NCBI GenBank assembly: GCA_023397245.1
Contig: JAEWUH010000260.1
Span: forward strand, 1-7,132
Direction: 5' to 3'
Source: Bacillota bacterium
Lineage (GTDB): Bacteria; Bacillota; Clostridia; Oscillospirales; Acutalibacteraceae
DNA: 7,132 nucleotides
The notes under the pieces: generated by a model
Database searches by the model: none
The model's input: the letters and a program-made list of their open reading frames with translations, nothing else
Told to the model about the DNA's origin: nothing
In this document: in pieces, positions 1-5,892 of the stretch
How positions within the stretch are numbered: the stretch's first letter is position 1
Layout of the letters: every line of letters begins with the position of its first letter
Made by a program: the position numbers and the translations under genes

Positions 1-2309
1 ATGATTGCCGAACCCTCGCGGAAAGTATCCTGCGACTCGGTGGCAATATAAAGATGCGTTTTGCGTGAAGGCGGCACGTTCATTTCTGAACGGCGGTTGC
101 GGACTGCGCGCACCGCGTCCATGATACGGCGCATTTCCTCCGCGGCCTGCGGGAAGCTGTGCGCTTCCTCGTACTCCGGCCATTTGGAAACCATAATGGA
201 TTCGCCGTCGTGCGGGAGCGACTGCCAGATTTCTTCGGTGATAAACGGCATGAACGGATGCAGGAGCTGCAGCGTGCCGGTCATAACCCATACGAGTACC
301 TGACGCGCGTTCTGCGCCGTCTTTTCCTCCTCGGAATACAGGCGGATTTTCGCAATTTCGATGTACCAGTCGCAGAACTCGTCCCAAATGAAATCATAGA
401 GCTTCTGCACGGCGATACCGAGCTCAAAATGCTCAAGATTCTCCGTTATTTCCTTCGCTACATTATTAAAGGAATTGACAATCCATTTATCCTCCAGCGC
501 AAGGTCTGCGGGAAGCTCGTTCTTTACCTCATGTCCTTCAAGGTTCATGAGGATAAAACGGGCGGCGTTCCAGATCTTATTGGCAAAGTTGCGGCTGGAT
601 TCCGTCTTTTCCGCGGAAAAGCGCATATCGTTTCCCGGGCTGTTGCCCGTGGCCAGCATGAACCGGAGCGCGTCCGCGCCGTATTTATCGACAATATCAA
701 GGGGATCCACGCCGTTGCCGAGCGATTTGCTCATTTTCCTTCCCTGCGAATCACGCATCAGCCCGTGAATCAGCACGGTCTTGAACGGCACTTCTCCGGT
801 CTGCTCGATGGCCGAGAAAATCATGCGCGCTACCCAGAAGAAAATAATATCATAGCTGGTTACCAGCGTATCGGTCGGATAAAAATATTTCAGGTCTTCG
901 GTCTGATCCGGCCAGCCGAGCGTGGAGAACGGCCAGAGCGCGGAGGAGAACCACGTATCCAGCGTATCCTCGTCCTGCTTCAGGTTATTGGAACCGCATT
1001 TCGGGCAGGAATGGGGTTCCTCGCGGGCTACGGTCATCTCGCCGCAGTCCGGGCAGTACCAAGCCGGGATACGGTGACCCCACCAGAGCTGGCGGGAAAT
1101 ACACCAGTCTTTGATGTTTTCCATCCAGTGATAATAAATTTTCCCAAAGCGTTCCGGAACGAATTTGACCTCGCCATTTTTCACCCGGTCGATTGCGGGC
1201 TCGGCAAGGGGTTTCATCTTTACAAACCACTGTTTGGAAACTCTGGGTTCCACAACGGTGCTGCAGCGGTAGCAGGAACCGACATTGTGCTTGATCGGTT
1301 CGACTTTCACAAGGAAACCCTGCTCCTTAAGTTCTTCCACGATCTGCTTGCGGGCGTCCATACCGGACATACCGGCATATTTGCCGCCGTTCTCATTGAT
1401 GCTGCCGTCGTCGTTCATCACGTTGATGACCGGCAGGTTGTGGCGCAGGCCGACCTCATAGTCGTTCGGGTCATGGGCGGGCGTAATCTTTACCACGCCG
1501 GTACCGAAATCGCGTTCCACATATTCATCCGCAATAACCGGAATCTCACGGCCCACAAGGGGCAGAATTAATGTCTTGCCGACCATGTCCTTATAACGTT
1601 CATCCTCCGGATGAACAGCCACGGCGGTATCGCCGAGCATAGTTTCCGGGCGGGTAGTGGCCAGTTCAAGGTACCCGCTGCCGTCCTTGAACGGGTAGCG
1701 CAGATGCCAGAAAAAGCCGTCATGCTCGCTGAAGTCCACCTCCGCGTCGGAAATGGAGGTTTTACAGTGCGGGCACCAGTTGATAATGCGTTCGCCGCGG
1801 TAAATCAGGCCTTTTTCATACAGCCTTACGAATACCTCACGGACAGCCTTGTTGCAGCCCTCGTCCAGCGTAAAGCGTTCGCGCTCCCAGTCGCAGGAGG
1901 AACCGAGCTTTTTGAGCTGTTCCACAATGCGCCCGCCGTACTTTTCCTTCCACTTCCAGGCACGGTCAAGAAACGCGTCGCGGCCGATTTGCTCCTTTGT
2001 AAGGCCTTCGCTGCGCATCGCTTCTACGATTTTCGCCTCAGTCGCAATAGAGGCGTGGTCGGTACCCGGCAGCCAGAGTGCAGAGTAACCCTGCATCCTT
2101 TTCCATCGGATCAGAATATCCTGAAAGGTTTCGTCCAGCGCGTGCCCGATATGAAGCTGACCGGTAATGTTCGGGGGCGGGATGACTATCGTATACGGCT
2201 TTTTTTCCGGGTCTGGCTCCACGTGGAAATAGCCGCCGGAAAGCCAAAAATCATAAATCCGGTCTTCCACTTCCTGTGGCTCATAGGTTTTTGCAAGTTC
2301 CCTGCTCAT
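1..2309 (-). CDS. valS: valyl-tRNA synthetase, C-terminal end cut by window edge
   Basis: Class I aminoacyl-tRNA synthetase that charges tRNA-Val with valine in the cytoplasm and edits mischarged threonine. About 769 residues are visible; bacterial ValS is usually about 880, so roughly the last 110 (end of the anticodon-binding region plus the C-terminal coiled-coil arm) lie outside the window. The ATP-site signature PPPNITGQLHIGHAL is near the N-terminus, with HIGH at residues 53-56. KMSKS is at residues 525-529, followed by LGNG. Cysteine pairs fit the zinc sites known in this family: C179/C182 (CPHC), C346/C349 (CYRC), C419/C422 (CPDCG) and C435/C438 (CPKCG). The CP1 editing domain should span roughly residues 190-345. 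The frame is open throughout and the motifs stay in phase, so no frameshift is seen. The ATG at 2309 is preceded by AGGAGG at 7-nt spacing and the N-terminus matches the family, so the start is secure. Confidence 0.97.
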   Translation of the reverse strand, partial: MSRELAKTYEPQEVEDRIYDFWLSGGYFHVEPDPEKKPYTIVIPPPNITGQLHIGHALDETFQDILIRWKRMQGYSALWLPGTDHASIATEAKIVEAMRSEGLTKEQIGRDAFLDRAWKWKEKYGGRIVEQLKKLGSSCDWERERFTLDEGCNKAVREVFVRLYEKGLIYRGERIINWCPHCKTSISDAEVDFSEHDGFFWHLRYPFKDGSGYLELATTRPETMLGDTAVAVHPEDERYKDMVGKTLILPLVGREIPVIADEYVERDFGTGVVKITPAHDPNDYEVGLRHNLPVINVMNDDGSINENGGKYAGMSGMDARKQIVEELKEQGFLVKVEPIKHNVGSCYRCSTVVEPRVSKQWFVKMKPLAEPAIDRVKNGEVKFVPERFGKIYYHWMENIKDWCISRQLWWGHRIPAWYCPDCGEMTVAREEPHSCPKCGSNNLKQDEDTLDTWFSSALWPFSTLGWPDQTEDLKYFYPTDTLVTSYDIIFFWVARMIFSAIEQTGEVPFKTVLIHGLMRDSQGRKMSKSLGNGVDPLDIVDKYGADALRFMLATGNSPGNDMRFSAEKTESSRNFANKIWNAARFILMNLEGHEVKNELPADLALEDKWIVNSFNNVAKEITENLEHFELGIAVQKLYDFIWDEFCDWYIEIAKIRLYSEEEKTAQNARQVLVWVMTGTLQLLHPFMPFITEEIWQSLPHDGESIMVSKWPEYEEAHSFPQAAEEMRRIMDAVRAVRNRRSEMNVPPSRKTHLYIATESQDTFREGSAI

Positions 2310-2316
2310 GTTGTTT

Positions 2317-2322
2317 CCTCCT
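2317..2322 (-). promoter_or_regulatory. valS ribosome binding site
   Basis: Perfect AGGAGG on the minus strand, ending 7 nt before the ATG of valS. It fixes the start codon at 2309. Confidence 0.9.
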
Positions 2323-2333
2323 GAATTTTACTG

Positions 2334-2386
2334 CAGGATTCCATCCGTTCAAAAATGAACAATCCTGTGAAACCCCGAAAAAGGGG
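2334..2386 (-). promoter_or_regulatory. structured leader of valS (nested hairpin, not a T-box)
   Basis: The predicted valS transcript leader is about 94 nt and can fold into two stem-loops. The upstream one is a GC stem (CCCC at 2383-2386 with GGGG at 2373-2376, 6-nt loop). The downstream one has an outer 7-bp stem, CAGGATT (2361-2367) with AATCCTG (2334-2340), enclosing a 5-bp stem GTTCA/TGAAC (2347-2351 with 2356-2360, 4-nt loop) and a 6-nt one-sided bulge at 2341-2346. The second structure ends 11 nt upstream of the AGGAGG. The complementarity is directly visible; a regulatory role is inferred. The leader is too short for a normal T-box and I see no T-box consensus. It could also simply be stable 5' UTR structure. 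Confidence 0.45.
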
Positions 2387-2409
2387 ATTATTATCGGAAT
2401 AACCTATTT

Positions 2410-2438
2410 ATTATGGCATTGCGGGGATTATTTGTCAA
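2410..2438 (-). promoter_or_regulatory. sigma-A type promoter of valS
   Basis: A consensus -35 TTGACA (2433-2438), a 17-bp spacer and a near-consensus -10 CATAAT (2410-2415) on the minus strand. Transcription would start near 2403, giving a leader of about 94 nt. The promoter lies between the stop of the LOR gene and valS, so valS need not depend on the gene upstream. Confidence 0.8.
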
Positions 2439-2453
2439 TTCTTTTCCGCCCCG

Positions 2454-2945
2454 TCAGCCCACCGGCAGCGCCGCCGCGGAACCGGGGATCACGGTGCTGT
2501 CCAGAATCACCGCGATGCACAGGCATAAAAGCACATCGGACTCGTTGGTAATCTCGGCGCCAAAGCAATTTTTCCCGCCATTCCAGCAGCAGCCATGGGA
2601 CATGACCACCGTGGAATCCACGCTGATGATATCGTAGGAGCGCGTCAGCAGGCTGCCGCGGAAACGCCAACTGGCTCCCTTGATTTTGACCGGACGCCGC
2701 GCCGCCGTAAGGTTCAGAAGAACGCGCGCGCGTTCCTTATTATTGATAAAGACAGAGTATTTCGATACCGCCGGAACGCCTACGCCGAAAATCCGGGCTG
2801 CTTCGTTCTCATTGTTATCGATCAGATAAATTTTGCTCCCGATGGACATGGAATCCCCGGTCACCCGGTAGACAGGCTGGCCGAGCGAGTCCGTGATTGT
2901 AAAAAGGGTTTGCGTCCCGGAGCTTTGCTGAATATAAAACTGCAT
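2454..2945 (-). CDS. LURP-one-related (LOR / tubby-like fold) family protein
   Basis: 163 residues, the usual full length of bacterial LOR (DUF567, YxjI-like) proteins, which fold as a tubby-like beta-barrel around a central helix. Their biochemical role is not established; phospholipid or membrane association has been suggested from the fold. The pattern is recognisable: N-terminal MQFYIQQ, then a T-I-T-D-S-x-G-Q-x-V-Y-x-V-x-G strand pair (residues 16-30), the IYLIDNNENEAARI strand (39-52), YSVFINN (63-69), the WRFRGSLLTRSYDI segment (93-106), and a hydrophobic C-terminal helix around VLLCLCIAVILD (138-149). Five cysteines cluster late (119, 120, 127, 141, 143). No signal peptide is apparent and the protein is probably cytoplasmic. 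A GGGAGG ribosome site lies 7-8 nt before the ATG. It runs divergently from the DUF3810 gene and is co-directional with valS but separated from it by a promoter. The family call is from residue pattern only. Confidence 0.8.
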   Translation of the reverse strand: MQFYIQQSSGTQTLFTITDSLGQPVYRVTGDSMSIGSKIYLIDNNENEAARIFGVGVPAVSKYSVFINNKERARVLLNLTAARRPVKIKGASWRFRGSLLTRSYDIISVDSTVVMSHGCCWNGGKNCFGAEITNESDVLLCLCIAVILDSTVIPGSAAALPVG

Positions 2946-3033
2946 ACGGCCACCTCCCTCTTAAGAAACCGCTGAATAAATCCCGATGGCCACCTTGATT
3001 TAATCCGCACTTCCTTAAATTTGCATATATGTT

Positions 3034-3062
3034 ATCATACCATTTTTATAAACGATAGGCAA
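3034..3062 (-). promoter_or_regulatory. promoter of the LOR gene
   Basis: -35 TTGCCT (3057-3062), 17-bp spacer, -10 TATGAT (3034-3039) on the minus strand. The predicted start is near 3027, giving a leader of about 80 nt. The -10 is 5/6 and the -35 4/6 to consensus, with ideal spacing. Confidence 0.6.
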
Positions 3063-3082
3063 CTGAATTTCCGCGCAAAAAA

Positions 3083-3098
3083 TTTGGCTGCAGCAAAA
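3083..3098. promoter_or_regulatory. imperfect palindrome between divergent promoters, possible operator
   Basis: An 8-bp perfect palindrome GCTGCAGC (3087-3094) flanked, after one mismatch, by TTT and AAA. It lies between the two outward-facing -35 boxes, about 63-72 bp upstream of both predicted transcription starts. A regulator-binding role is only a guess; an 8-bp palindrome can occur by chance. Confidence 0.2.
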
Positions 3099-3127
3099 GT
3101 TACCTTTCCAAAAACGAGGGGGAACGA

Positions 3128-3156
3128 TTGACGAATTCCGGACGCTATACTACAAT
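3128..3156 (+). promoter_or_regulatory. sigma-A type promoter of the DUF3810 gene
   Basis: -35 TTGACG (3128-3133), 17-bp spacer, -10 TACAAT (3151-3156). The predicted start is near 3163, leaving a short leader of about 45 nt before the TTG start. Confidence 0.7.
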
Positions 3157-3192
3157 AATATCGTATATTTTACAAAAAACTCCCCATATCAC

Positions 3193-3197
3193 GGAGG
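3193..3197 (+). promoter_or_regulatory. ribosome binding site supporting the TTG start
   Basis: GGAGG lies 10 nt upstream of the TTG at 3208. No ATG in this frame occurs before residue 166, which is well past the three membrane segments, so this site decides the start. Confidence 0.75.
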
Positions 3198-3207
3198 CGA
3201 ATCTGTT

Positions 3208-4311
3208 TTGAAAAGCCTATTCCGGCTCAAGCGGCTCTGGCTGCTGCTTCTGGCGCCGGCCGCATTCTTCCTGAGCCTTGCCGCGTCCGCCGATCCCGGC
3301 TTTGCGGAACGGTACGCGGTTACGGTCTATCCGGTGCTGTCGCGCGGTGTGAATCGGATTACCTCTCTCTTTCCGTTTTCGCTGGCGGAAATCTTCGTTT
3401 TCCTGTTCTTCCTTGGCGTCATACTATATTTTATACGGTATACCGTGAGAATTATACGCGGCAAGGGAAAGCGCTTACATACCGCCGCAAAGGGGCTTTT
3501 GAATCTGCTGTGCCTTGCGGGCGTGCTTTACTTTGTTTACACGCTTTCCTGCGGCATCAACTACAGCCGGTACACCTTTTCCCAAACCTGCGGGCTTGAG
3601 GTAAAACCTTCCTCCAAGGAAGAACTGATCGGCCTTTGCAGCGAACTTGCCGAAAAAGTAAACGTACTAAGAAACGAAGTCCAAACCGACGGAAAATCCG
3701 TAATGAAGCTGAGCGCTGATCAATATAATACCGCAAAGCAGGCGCAGGCGGCGTTCGATGAAATCGGGAAAAAGTATCCGCTCCTGCAGCCGGGTTACGG
3801 GCCTCCAAAGCCGCTGGTCTGCTCCAGACTGCTGTCTTACTGCGACATCACAGGAATATTCTTCCCATTTACTTTCGAAGCAAACATCAACGCCGATGTG
3901 CCGCACTATTCCATCCCGCTGACCATGTGCCATGAGCTTTCCCATCTGCGCGGGTATATGCGCGAGGATGAGGCGAATTTCATCGGCTATCTTGTGTGCA
4001 GAAACAGTTCCAGCGCGGATTTCCGATATTCCGGGTATATGACCGCCTTTATTTACGCCTCCAACGCGCTTTACGGCACGGACAGCGGCGCCGCCAAACA
4101 GGTTTATGCCAAGCTCAGCAGCGGCGTCCTGACCGACCTTTCCGACAATTCCGCTTACTGGAAGCAGTTTGAAGGCCCGGTTGCCCAGGTTTCCAGTTCG
4201 GTAAACGACACCTACCTGAGAGCGAACAAGCAGCAGGACGGCGTAAAAAGCTACGGACGCATGGTCGACCTGCTTCTGGCCGAATACCGGGCGGAGCAGC
4301 AGGGAAAATAA
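3208..4311 (+). CDS. DUF3810 family membrane protein, putative zinc metalloprotease
   Basis: 367 residues, typical of DUF3810 proteins, starting at TTG. Three hydrophobic segments are visible: about 10-27 (could be read as a signal anchor), 59-78 and 96-115, with a basic loop RIIRGKGKR (81-89) between the last two. This places the large C-terminal part outside the cell. Family landmarks are CGINYSRY (115-122) just after the third segment, the HExxH zinc motif HELSH at 242-246 followed by LRGYMREDEANF (E253 or E255 is the likely third metal ligand), and the C-terminal DGVKSYGRMVDLLL (344-357). A peptidase role is inferred from HExxH; the substrate is unknown and could be a membrane or envelope protein. 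The gene is monocistronic, with its own promoter and a strong terminator just after the stop. It is divergent from the LOR gene. Confidence 0.85.
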   Translation: MKSLFRLKRLWLLLLAPAAFFLSLAASADPGFAERYAVTVYPVLSRGVNRITSLFPFSLAEIFVFLFFLGVILYFIRYTVRIIRGKGKRLHTAAKGLLNLLCLAGVLYFVYTLSCGINYSRYTFSQTCGLEVKPSSKEELIGLCSELAEKVNVLRNEVQTDGKSVMKLSADQYNTAKQAQAAFDEIGKKYPLLQPGYGPPKPLVCSRLLSYCDITGIFFPFTFEANINADVPHYSIPLTMCHELSHLRGYMREDEANFIGYLVCRNSSSADFRYSGYMTAFIYASNALYGTDSGAAKQVYAKLSSGVLTDLSDNSAYWKQFEGPVAQVSSSVNDTYLRANKQQDGVKSYGRMVDLLLAEYRAEQQGK

Positions 4312-4323
4312 AGAAATCGCGAA

Positions 4324-4390
4324 AAAACAGCGTCTCAGCCGTCATTCAATACATCGAATGGATAACGGCTGAGGCGCTGTTTTATTTTTA
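4324..4390. terminator. bidirectional intrinsic terminator
   Basis: A 19-bp stem (4324-4342 with 4365-4383) has only one U-G wobble; its core is CAGCG followed by CTCAGCCGT. The loop region holds a further short CATTC/GAATG stem. On the plus strand TTTTATTTTTA follows, ending the DUF3810 transcript 13 nt after its stop. On the minus strand the A-run at 4322-4327 reads as a T-tract, so it should also end the convergent 76-aa gene, whose stop is about 27 nt away. Confidence 0.92.
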
Positions 4391-4410
4391 GATACCTTTC
4401 TATCGGATAT

Positions 4411-4641
4411 CTATATCGCTTTACATTTTATATAATATCCGCCGCGGCTTGAAAAGACTGCGGCTCTATAAAGAGTGCCGTCCAATCGGAACGACAGAGG
4501 ACTGTCCTTATCTACAAATTCACACTTCTGTTTGCTGTCATCAAAATAGAATTTTACCGCATGATAAATTTCTTCCGAAGACGGATAATGTGAGAAATCT
4601 TCCGGAAAAATTGTAAAACTCTTTTTCAGTAATCTCCACAT
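4411..4641 (-). CDS. small hypothetical protein (76 aa)
   Basis: I do not recognise this family. It reads as a compact soluble protein: a basic, hydrophobic N-terminus (MWRLLKKSFTIF), an EEIYHAVKFYFDD segment (23-35), then alternating strand-like segments ending SSRGGYYIKCKAI. Two cysteines (40, 73) are present and no signal peptide is evident. Support for a real gene: an AGAGGGG ribosome site 7 nt before the ATG, a well-formed promoter at 4686-4713, a shared terminator just past its TAG stop, balanced composition, and no better frame in this stretch. It lies downstream of the polysaccharide deacetylase on the same strand (141 bp gap), so some read-through is possible. The alternation of hydrophobic and charged residues suggests a small beta-rich fold, which is a guess. 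Confidence 0.7.
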   Translation of the reverse strand: MWRLLKKSFTIFPEDFSHYPSSEEIYHAVKFYFDDSKQKCEFVDKDSPLSFRLDGTLYRAAVFSSRGGYYIKCKAI

Positions 4642-4652
4642 CCAGATTCCCC

Positions 4653-4676
4653 TCTTTTATTCTTTTATTCTTTTAT
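4653..4676 (-). repeat. three tandem 8-bp repeats in the 5' UTR of the 76-aa gene
   Basis: TCTTTTAT occurs three times with no mismatch on the plus strand (ATAAAAGA in the transcript). The array fills most of the roughly 38-nt leader between the predicted transcription start (near 4679) and the ribosome site. Slippage would change leader length, not the reading frame. Confidence 0.85.
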
Positions 4677-4685
4677 TATATTAAT

Positions 4686-4713
4686 ATTATATCACTTCGA
4701 AGTCACATTTCAA
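4686..4713 (-). promoter_or_regulatory. promoter of the 76-aa gene, extended -10
   Basis: -35 TTGAAA (4708-4713), 16-bp spacer and a perfect -10 TATAAT (4686-4691) preceded by TGA, which is an extended -10. The spacer contains the 10-bp perfect palindrome ACTTCGAAGT (4694-4703), a position where a bound repressor would block RNA polymerase. The promoter is well supported; the operator role is inferred. Confidence 0.72.
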
Positions 4714-4782
4714 TATTAATGCCTGATTCAGTATATTAAAGCATCCGATCTTTTATACTTTCAGATAAGAACCGATTCAATT

Positions 4783-5796
4783 TCAGCTTTTCACTTTCGG
4801 CAGCGGAAACTTGTAGGGCCGGCTGTCAACGGACGCGTCCAGCGTTTTAAACTGGTATCCTTCCTTCTGCAGCGTTTCAATGATGTGCGGCATCTGTGAA
4901 AGCGTGTTCCCCTTCAGGTAGGAGTTATGGAACAGAATCACCGAGTTTCTATGGCTGTGCACGCCGCTGATCGTATTCTTATAGATCGCCTCTTCGGAGG
5001 TATGCGGCTCTCCGTCGCCGCAGCTTACGTTCCAGTCAAAATAAACATAGCCGCGCCGGTTCATTTCGCCCGTAATTGCCCGGGCGGTACTTTGGTTAAA
5101 CTCGTTTACGCTTCCGCCGGCATATCGGTAAATCTGCGTATTGACCCCCGTGGTTCTCTGAATGAGGTCATGGATTTGGGCAAAGTCTTTCAGAAACGCG
5201 GAAGGCGAGGCGTAAATCTCTTTGTATTTGTGTGTATAGGAATGAACGGCGATGGTGTGGCCGCGGTCTACGATCGCCCGCATTGCGGCAAGGCTTTTCG
5301 CGTCGGTGAAGCCCACCACAAAGAAGGTCGCTTTTACCTGATATCGGTCAAGAACATCAAGGAGCGGGAGCGTTAAGTCCGAAGGACCGTCGTCAAAAGT
5401 AAGGTAAACCGTCTTTCCGGTCTTCTCCGGAGCTGCCTTCACCTTCTGCGCGTACAGATTCGGATACATCGCCTGCAAATAAGATGAATCCTTCGGGGCG
5501 TCGCCGGGCGCGGCAAACTGCATCGGATTGGTGATGGACAGGCTTTCGGAAGAAGCCTGCGAAGCCGCTTCGGAGGAGGCCGCGCTGCTTTGCGGAACCG
5601 TTTCGGAAGATACCGCCTGCGTGCGGGAACCCGAGCCGGATTCTGTCTGTTCCGGCGCCCATGAAGGGACAAAAGCACCGGATGCCGTCGTAATCCCTAT
5701 TACTAATGCGAAAATAAGGAGCAGAAGAACAAACACAATTAAGATGTGCCTGATCCTGCCCCTTATTACAATTCTGTTTTTCGTCACTTTAATCAT
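4783..5796 (-). CDS. membrane-anchored polysaccharide deacetylase (CE4 family)
   Basis: 337 residues. A basic N-terminus is followed by a single transmembrane anchor (about 17-37), then a Ser/Ala/Gln-rich linker (about 50-88), then a NodB-homology domain (about 126-322) outside the cell. CE4 motifs in order: TFDDGPS (133-139; D135 catalytic base, D136 metal ligand), HSYTH (185-189; H185 and H189 metal ligands), RYAGGS (224-229) in place of the usual RPPYG-like motif, FDWN (253-256), and LFHNS (288-292; H290 catalytic acid). Metal-dependent removal of N-acetyl groups from peptidoglycan or another cell-wall glycan is the expected reaction; the exact substrate cannot be read. The ribosome site is weak (GGTGA, 4 nt from the ATG). 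The CAP lipoprotein lies 97 bp upstream on the same strand without a GC-rich terminator between, so co-transcription is plausible. Confidence 0.93.
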   Translation of the reverse strand: MIKVTKNRIVIRGRIRHILIVFVLLLLIFALVIGITTASGAFVPSWAPEQTESGSGSRTQAVSSETVPQSSAASSEAASQASSESLSITNPMQFAAPGDAPKDSSYLQAMYPNLYAQKVKAAPEKTGKTVYLTFDDGPSDLTLPLLDVLDRYQVKATFFVVGFTDAKSLAAMRAIVDRGHTIAVHSYTHKYKEIYASPSAFLKDFAQIHDLIQRTTGVNTQIYRYAGGSVNEFNQSTARAITGEMNRRGYVYFDWNVSCGDGEPHTSEEAIYKNTISGVHSHRNSVILFHNSYLKGNTLSQMPHIIETLQKEGYQFKTLDASVDSRPYKFPLPKVKS

Positions 5797-5798
5797 AG

Positions 5799-5857
5799 TT
5801 TCACCATAAATCGATCATATAATATATCTATATACATTATATTCATCTGAGGTGAAA
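5799..5857 (-). promoter_or_regulatory. nested inverted repeats upstream of the deacetylase, may hide its ribosome site
   Basis: On the minus strand TTTCACC (5851-5857) is complementary to GGTGAAA (5799-5805), which contains the ribosome site of the deacetylase. Inside this pair, ATATAAT (5836-5842) is complementary to ATTATAT (5817-5823) with a 12-nt loop. If transcription comes from upstream, for example read-through from the CAP gene, the fold would cover the ribosome site. A TATAAT at 5836-5841 could instead be a -10 box, but no good -35 precedes it. Function is inferred only. Confidence 0.35.
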
Positions 5858-5892
5858 ATGATAGTTAAATATTTGTAATTTATAATTTTTAA

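Noticed and set aside
159..1571. 470-codon open frame on the plus strand, and a 237-codon one at 1611-2324
   Set aside because: They lie opposite the certain valS gene in the GC-rich third-position shadow frame. Their translations show no family pattern, and valS motifs run through the same DNA on the other strand.
2310..2403. T-box riboswitch upstream of valS
   Set aside because: A stretch reading GGATGGAATCCTGC loosely recalls the T-box sequence, but the leader is under 100 nt, lacks the conserved core and specifier stem, and has no terminator/antiterminator pair with a U-run.
2421..2453. Terminator just after the LOR gene
   Set aside because: A 5-bp CGGGG/CCCCG pairing exists, but its loop is about 22 nt and contains the valS -35 box, and no U-tract follows.
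4714..4782. Terminator or extra gene between the deacetylase stop and the 76-aa promoter
   Set aside because: No convincing GC hairpin with U-run and no coding frame with a ribosome site was found; I see nothing more in this stretch.
4927..5376. 149-codon plus-strand frame opposite the deacetylase
   Set aside because: It is a shadow of the CE4 domain, which has all catalytic motifs in order on the minus strand.
5806..5892. Intrinsic terminator between the CAP gene and the deacetylase
   Set aside because: The region is almost pure A/T with only weak AU stems; no GC-rich stem followed by a U-run is present.
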